Of a stretch of 64,000 bases of DNA, positions 59,815 through 64,000 are shown piece by piece. Under the pieces are notes generated by a model that did not search any database, had not been told where the DNA came from, and worked only from the letters and a program-made list of their open reading frames with translations. Position 1 is the stretch's first letter. The number at the start of each line of letters is the position of its first letter. Made by a program: the position numbers and the translations under genes. Source of the stretch: Rachycentron canadum (lineage: Eukaryota > Chordata > Actinopteri > Carangiformes > Rachycentridae); contig CM076653.1 of NCBI GenBank assembly GCA_038496675.1, positions 19,053,866 to 19,117,865 on the forward strand, read 5' to 3'.

Positions 59815-61345
59815 TAGAATTGTCTTTAATGCCATGTAAGTTACACATATGAGGAAGTTCACTTGGTATATTGGTGCCAAACAGTGATAATAAACCAAGT
59901 AAAAAGACAATAGAGTAAGAAGTAAAAAGCAAGTACTGTGATACAAGGAACATAAATATAAAGTGTAACATCAATAAATTAGATTTTAAAATACTGATAA
60001 TAGAGCAATACATTAAGTGTATAAAGAATATGTACTGACTGTTTATTGTTAGCAAAAGATTTGTGTTAATGTAATGCATTAAGATAAAGAACAGACTTTA
60101 CGTTAATGTAACGTGTAGTGACTGGGAGCGCAGAATAAGAGTCTGTGTCAGAAGGGGGGGGGCCTAGACCTTGTTGATGAGGCCAGCTGCAGGGAAGAAA
60201 CTGTATTTGTGGTGTGAGGTTTTGCTTCCTGCCAGAGGGAAGTGTGTCTTAAAAAGTTTGTGACCAGGGTGCGAAGGGTCTTTCCTACCCGCATCAGGGT
60301 CCTGGAAGTGTGCAGGTGCTGGAGAGATGGCAGGTTGCAACCAATCACCTTCTCAGCAGACCAAATGACACGCTGCAGTCTGCCTTTGAACTTGGCAGTG
60401 GCAGCAGCATACCAGATGGTGATGGAGGAGGTGAGGATGGACTCCATGATGGAGGTGTAGAAGTACATGCTCTGCTGGGCTTTCTTGGTGAGGGAGCTGA
60501 TGTTCAGCTCCCACTTGAGGTCCTGGGTGATAATGGTTCCCACTAAGCACACAGGATGATGGGATGTGTGGGGCTGTGTTCTTTCTGAAATCTACAACCA
60601 TCTCCACTGTCTTTGTAGCATTGAGCTCCAGGTTGTTCTTGCTGCATCAGGTCACCAGATGATCAATCTCCCTTCTGTAGGCAGACTCATCCCCACCAGA
60701 GATGAACCCAACGAGGGAGGTGTCATCTGCTAACTTCAGAAGCTTGACAGACTGGTGACTGGAGGTGCAGCTGGTGTACAGAGAGAAGAGTAGAGGGGAG
60801 AGAACACAGCCTTGAAGGGAACCAGTGTTGATTGTCCAAGAGTCAGAGATGTGTTTTCCAAGCTTCACATGCTGCCTCCTGTCAGTCAGGAAGTCTGTGA
60901 TCCACCTGCAGGTGGAGTCAGGCACACTCAGCTGGGAGAGCCTGTCCTGTAGCAGAACTGGGGTGATGCTGTTAAAGGTGGAGCTGAAATCCACAAACAG
61001 GATCCTTGCGTTAGTTCCTGGGGAGTCCAGGAGCTGTAGGATGAAGTGGAGGGCCATGTTTACTGTGTCATCTACAGACCTGTTGGCTCTGTAGGCGAAA
61101 CTGCAGGGTCGATAACTTCATAATCACAGAGGTCAGGGCGGAGGGTCTGTAGTCATTAAGACCTGTGCTCCTTAGTTTTTTGGGGATGGGGATAATGGTG
61201 GAGTGGCATGGCATGTCTCCAGTGAGGTGTTAAAGATGTCTGTGAACATTGGGGACAGCTGATCAGCACAATGCTTCAGAGTGGATGGAGAGACAGAGTC
61301 TGGCTTTGATGCCTTGCGGGGGTTCTGTCTCTTATCATCGGGCTC
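59815..61345 (-). mobile_element. L2/CR1-like non-LTR retrotransposon, truncated
   Basis: Antisense to ibtk. The 5' part is lost: homology begins near KASKPDSVSPSTLKHC (about 61310) and runs into the 3' UTR. Outer borders are approximate. Confidence 0.8.
60148..61310 (-). pseudogene. LINE reverse transcriptase, broken frame
   Basis: Pieces in order on the minus strand: DSVSPSTLKHCADQLSPMF, ARILFVDFSSTFNSITPVLL, SLQGCVLSPLLFSLY, KLLKLADDTSLVGFISGGDE (the ADD of the catalytic box is intact), EMVVDFRKNTA, GTIITQDLKWELNISSLTKK and RVIWSAEKVIGCNLPSLQ. Frame changes lie near 61080-61200, 60650 and 60550. After KKAQQSMYF about 20 residues usual in this family are missing, so it joins YTSIMESILTSSITIWYAAA. 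Not functional. Confidence 0.85.
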
Positions 61346-61949
61346 TCTGTCAATGTTTTTTGCCGCCATATTATTTTCATTATGAGTATGCAATAAATCT
61401 TAGAATAGGTTGGGCCACAAAAGCTACGCCTGTTGGTGCCTTTGGTTTTCCAGGAAAAGGGGGACACAGTTGTTGGCGACATAAGAACGAGCCTTTGAAA
61501 TGGGACAGCCGAGTCGCGCCGACTGTCATGCAAGCGGCCTTCAAATGCAGCCTGCAAATATGCAATCACTGAATTTGGGCACAGTTTGTTCAATGTCAAA
61601 CAGACAGTGCCACAGATAGTTTTGCTCATATTTTTATGAATATGGGCCTAAACTTTGCTTTAAAAGATGCATAGAATGAAGCCAATATGTAGAATGGATA
61701 TTTAGTAAGTGTTTTTAAGTATATTGTGGTGTGTTAAATTTTACGCCTCCGTGCCAGACAGCCTGGGCCAGAGGCATGATGTATTTAGGTTGTTTGCCCA
61801 TATGTCCCATTCTCTTGAACATGATGTATCAGTAACACAGAGGGGGAGTTTCTTCAGATTTACTACAAAGATAATGAGTCAGCAAGTCAAATTAAATTTA
61901 GTTCAAACATTTATTTCTATTTTATTTATTTATTTTTCAAATCTTTTCT

Positions 61950-62140
61950 AAAAAGTATTTGTGAAGAACCTGGAGCACCTGGAATAAACCCAACAGAGCC
62001 TGTGAGGTGTCAGTGCTAACCACTGTGCTAAGACCTGTGGAAAGACAGTGGTAACTGATGTTGTTTACAGGGAAGGTATGGTGGGTGTTACTGTTCACAC
62101 TTCATGGGTACATTGACGAGATGTATCAACAAGTAAGTGT
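61950..62140. repeat. Flank shared between acidic-ORF units A and B
   Basis: gtatttgtgaagaacctgga, cccaacagagcctgtgagg, gctaaccactgtgctaag, gatgttgtttacagggaagg match 59300-59450 with scattered changes. Part resembles the reverse of the repeat type at 13748. Confidence 0.6.
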
Positions 62141-62260
62141 AGTATGCTTATGATAAATTTATTGAATAGGTTTTAGTCAAGTGAACTGAAGGCTGCTTAA
62201 CCAAAATTTAAACAATTTAATAAATTTACCATAAGTGTTGATGGTGTTAAGTTATTTTTG

Positions 62261-62500
62261 TCACTCGTCATCAGTATAATCACTGTCCTCGTCACTGTCG
62301 ACTTCACTCTCTAGGAAGTCATACCAGTCCCATAAAAACCTCTTGCTGTCCTCTTGATCTTCATCGTCATGTTCACGAGCCCTCTTCCTGAATCCTCCAG
62401 GCTGAGGGTCATCCACAACATCCGCATCATTGAGGCTGACTTCCCTGTCAGTCATCGCACAAACTTCAGGTTGCTCTGTTTCATTTTGTCTAGTTTTCAT
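62261..62500 (-). CDS. Short acidic protein of unknown family, unit B (intact frame)
   Basis: 79 codons. Starts MKTRQNETEQPEVCAMTDRE, with a second Met before TDREVSLNDADVVDDP; then a basic patch FRKRAREHDDEDQEDSKR, then FLWDWYDFLESEVDSDEDSD and YTDDE. Very acidic C-terminus with a WDWYDF aromatic core; no signal peptide or membrane helix. It lies antisense inside an ibtk intron and is the only one of three copies with both start and stop. Upstream, a possible splice acceptor (ctcatttcag in the minus sense, about 62575-62584) precedes a frame reading MKNRTFVDRICITYFYEN, which ends in a stop. It could be an exon of a repeat-borne or transposon-borne gene, or a relic. I do not recognise the family. 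Confidence 0.35.
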   Translation of the reverse strand: MKTRQNETEQPEVCAMTDREVSLNDADVVDDPQPGGFRKRAREHDDEDQEDSKRFLWDWYDFLESEVDSDEDSDYTDDE

Positions 62501-62699
62501 AAAAGTAGGTGATGCAGATGCGGTCTACGAAGGTGCGGTTCTTCATGGCCGTTGTTGATTGTGAAGGCAGAACTGAAATGAGACATTTTGGTATTCAGAG
62601 GATTTTCACTCTGTGTCACCAGCTGTTCCCACCCTTACCAGTGCCTCACAAAGTGCCACTCTTGATGCGTAGCAACCTTGACAACAAGTAACTTTTTTC

Positions 62700-63010
62700 T
62701 AACAAAACAATTTAATAAATTTACCATAAGTGTTGATGGTGTTAAGTTATTTTTGTCCCGGGCACGTCACTCATCGTCAGTATAATCACTGTCCTCATTG
62801 CTCTCTACCAGTCATACCAGTCCCATTAAAAACCTCTTGCTGTCCTCTTGATCTTCATCATCGTCTCCACAAGCACTTCACACTTCCTGGATCCTCCAGG
62901 CTAAGGGTCGTCCACGATGTCCGCATCATTGTGGCTGACTTCCCTGTCAGTCATCACACAAACTTCAGGTTGGCTCTGTGCGGTGGTGGTGAAATTGTTG
63001 AGTCGTTCAG
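62700..63010 (-). pseudogene. Acidic-ORF repeat, unit C (stops in frame)
   Basis: Matches unit B closely from caatttaataaatttaccat (62708, also 62212) through gtcatcacacaaacttcagg (about 62950). The minus frame has stops after DDP and at WDWYDW, and a few-base insertion, so it cannot code for the same peptide. Confidence 0.6.
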
Positions 63011-63722
63011 GCAGGGTTATGGTTAGTAATTCAAGAGCCTCAAGTGGGAACATTGGTTCTGGAGGTTGAGGGGGTTCACGTGTGTTATTGTCACCACATC
63101 TATCCAGTATTGTCTTGGTTTGTCTGAAGTGGAGGAGCCGTTCCTACAGTGTGTGTACTGTATTGGTCTCCGTCTGGAACTATGAGTGAGGTCTGAACAC
63201 AGAGGAACAAGCTATTACTGTGTATTAATGCAATGACATCACAGAACTATGAAAACACAAGTTCTCTCAAAATTCAAAAGAAAACATGGTTACCATGGCA
63301 ACAGTGAGTGGATTTTAAAATAAATAATGGTTCTGGTCTCCATAGTTAATTTCCTTCTTCATGACAACTGTAGAGCAGGGTGAATTTTTATTACTATTTA
63401 AGTTTTATTAAGGCTTAAACTTCTGAATACTTGAGGCCACTTAGAATGACGGGTGGGTGAGCATGTGTTTGTCACAAACCAGTATGCACCAAAGCCTTGG
63501 CTCAACATGCCCCTCCTCTTTGCCCAGTTCTGGATTAGCCAGATAGTTGAGTGGAGGTGGGCACTGGCAAGATGACAAAGGCAGAGCAGCCCACTTTGAG
63601 TTTCAAAACTGCTGCCCAGGAAAGCTATGGCCATCTTTAATTACAGTCTGTTCTCAACTACAACTACTATTCTGCTCAACTACATTTCAGAAGAAGGTAT
63701 TTTGCTTTCTACTCAGCCTTTT

Positions 63723-63790
63723 AAAAAAAAAAAAAAAAAAAAAAGGCTGCTCGATTATGGAAACATACATTTATTGAAAACTTAACTGTG
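63723..63790. repeat. Poly-A run plus repeat end
   Basis: About 22 A residues, then ggctgctcgattatggaaac, the start of a common teleost repeat also seen inverted at about 7740. Confidence 0.45.
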
Positions 63791-64000
63791 GACTTTCTTG
63801 AAATTTCAATAAAATTCAAATGAAAAATAAATAAAAAAATTGGATACAAATTAAAATACATATTTGTACATAATTAAATTTGCATAATATTTTTGCAAAG
63901 TATAAAATGAAAGCAATGTGGCCATAAAGCTGCCTCTGACTTTGTTTTGGTGTTCCTCATAAACTAATAACCATACTGTGTTTAGGTATTAACTATTTAT

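Larger units (their letters stand above)
58886..64000 (+). other. ibtk: ibtk intron 17, repeat-rich, runs off the window
   Basis: No further ibtk exon recognised. Contents in order: interspersed repeat (59010-59220), acidic-ORF repeat unit A (59290-59700), antisense LINE (about 59815-61345), unit B (61950-62520), unit C (62700-63010), a poly-A run at 63723-63744 followed by another repeat end. Confidence 0.7.

Overview
The window is nuclear DNA of a ray-finned fish, most likely a spiny-rayed teleost. The evidence is split genes with GT-AG introns, three vertebrate genes in conserved order, Tc1-type transposons with IR/DR ends, a fish-type non-LTR retrotransposon, several short repeats that I recall from teleost genomes, and long (CA)n/(GT)n tracts. 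Nothing prokaryotic is present: no operons, no CRISPR array and no replication origin.

Three protein-coding genes are supported. (1) ube3d, + strand, 511-17728: nine coding exons of the HECT-like E3 ubiquitin ligase. The first exon lies to the left of the window. The last exon is a 7-codon piece after an 8.66-kb intron, and one intron has to be read as GC-AG. (2) tpbg, - strand, 44776-45915: a complete single-exon CDS for trophoblast glycoprotein/5T4, a leucine-rich-repeat membrane protein. (3) ibtk, + strand, coding 49913-58885 and continuing off the right end: 17 exons for the ankyrin, RCC1 and double-BTB part of inhibitor of Bruton tyrosine kinase. Order and orientation (ube3d >, < tpbg, ibtk >) match the human 6q14 block IBTK-TPBG-UBE3D as I remember it, read from the other strand. 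This looks like an ancient, unbroken micro-synteny block.

Layout: 1-17728 is ube3d with its introns. The 27-kb gap 17729-44775 lies between the tail-to-tail genes ube3d and tpbg and has no convincing gene. It holds an L2/CR1-like LINE tail (about 19250-19850), two decayed Tc1/mariner copies (20601-21990 and 39692-41240), several copies of one AT-rich interspersed repeat, and microsatellites. Region 45916-49912 lies between the head-to-head genes tpbg and ibtk and carries a CRE palindrome, two CCAAT boxes and a probable non-coding first ibtk exon. The last 5.1 kb (58886-64000) is ibtk intron filled with repeats: a broken LINE in antisense and a local, three-copy repeat encoding a short acidic protein segment of unknown identity.

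The three genes do not form one pathway. UBE3D and IBTK both belong to ubiquitin biology (a HECT-like ligase and a BTB adaptor for CUL3), while TPBG is a Wnt-modulating cell-surface protein. Their linkage is best read as inherited synteny. All protein assignments come from reading translations against remembered family sequences; no database search was run.
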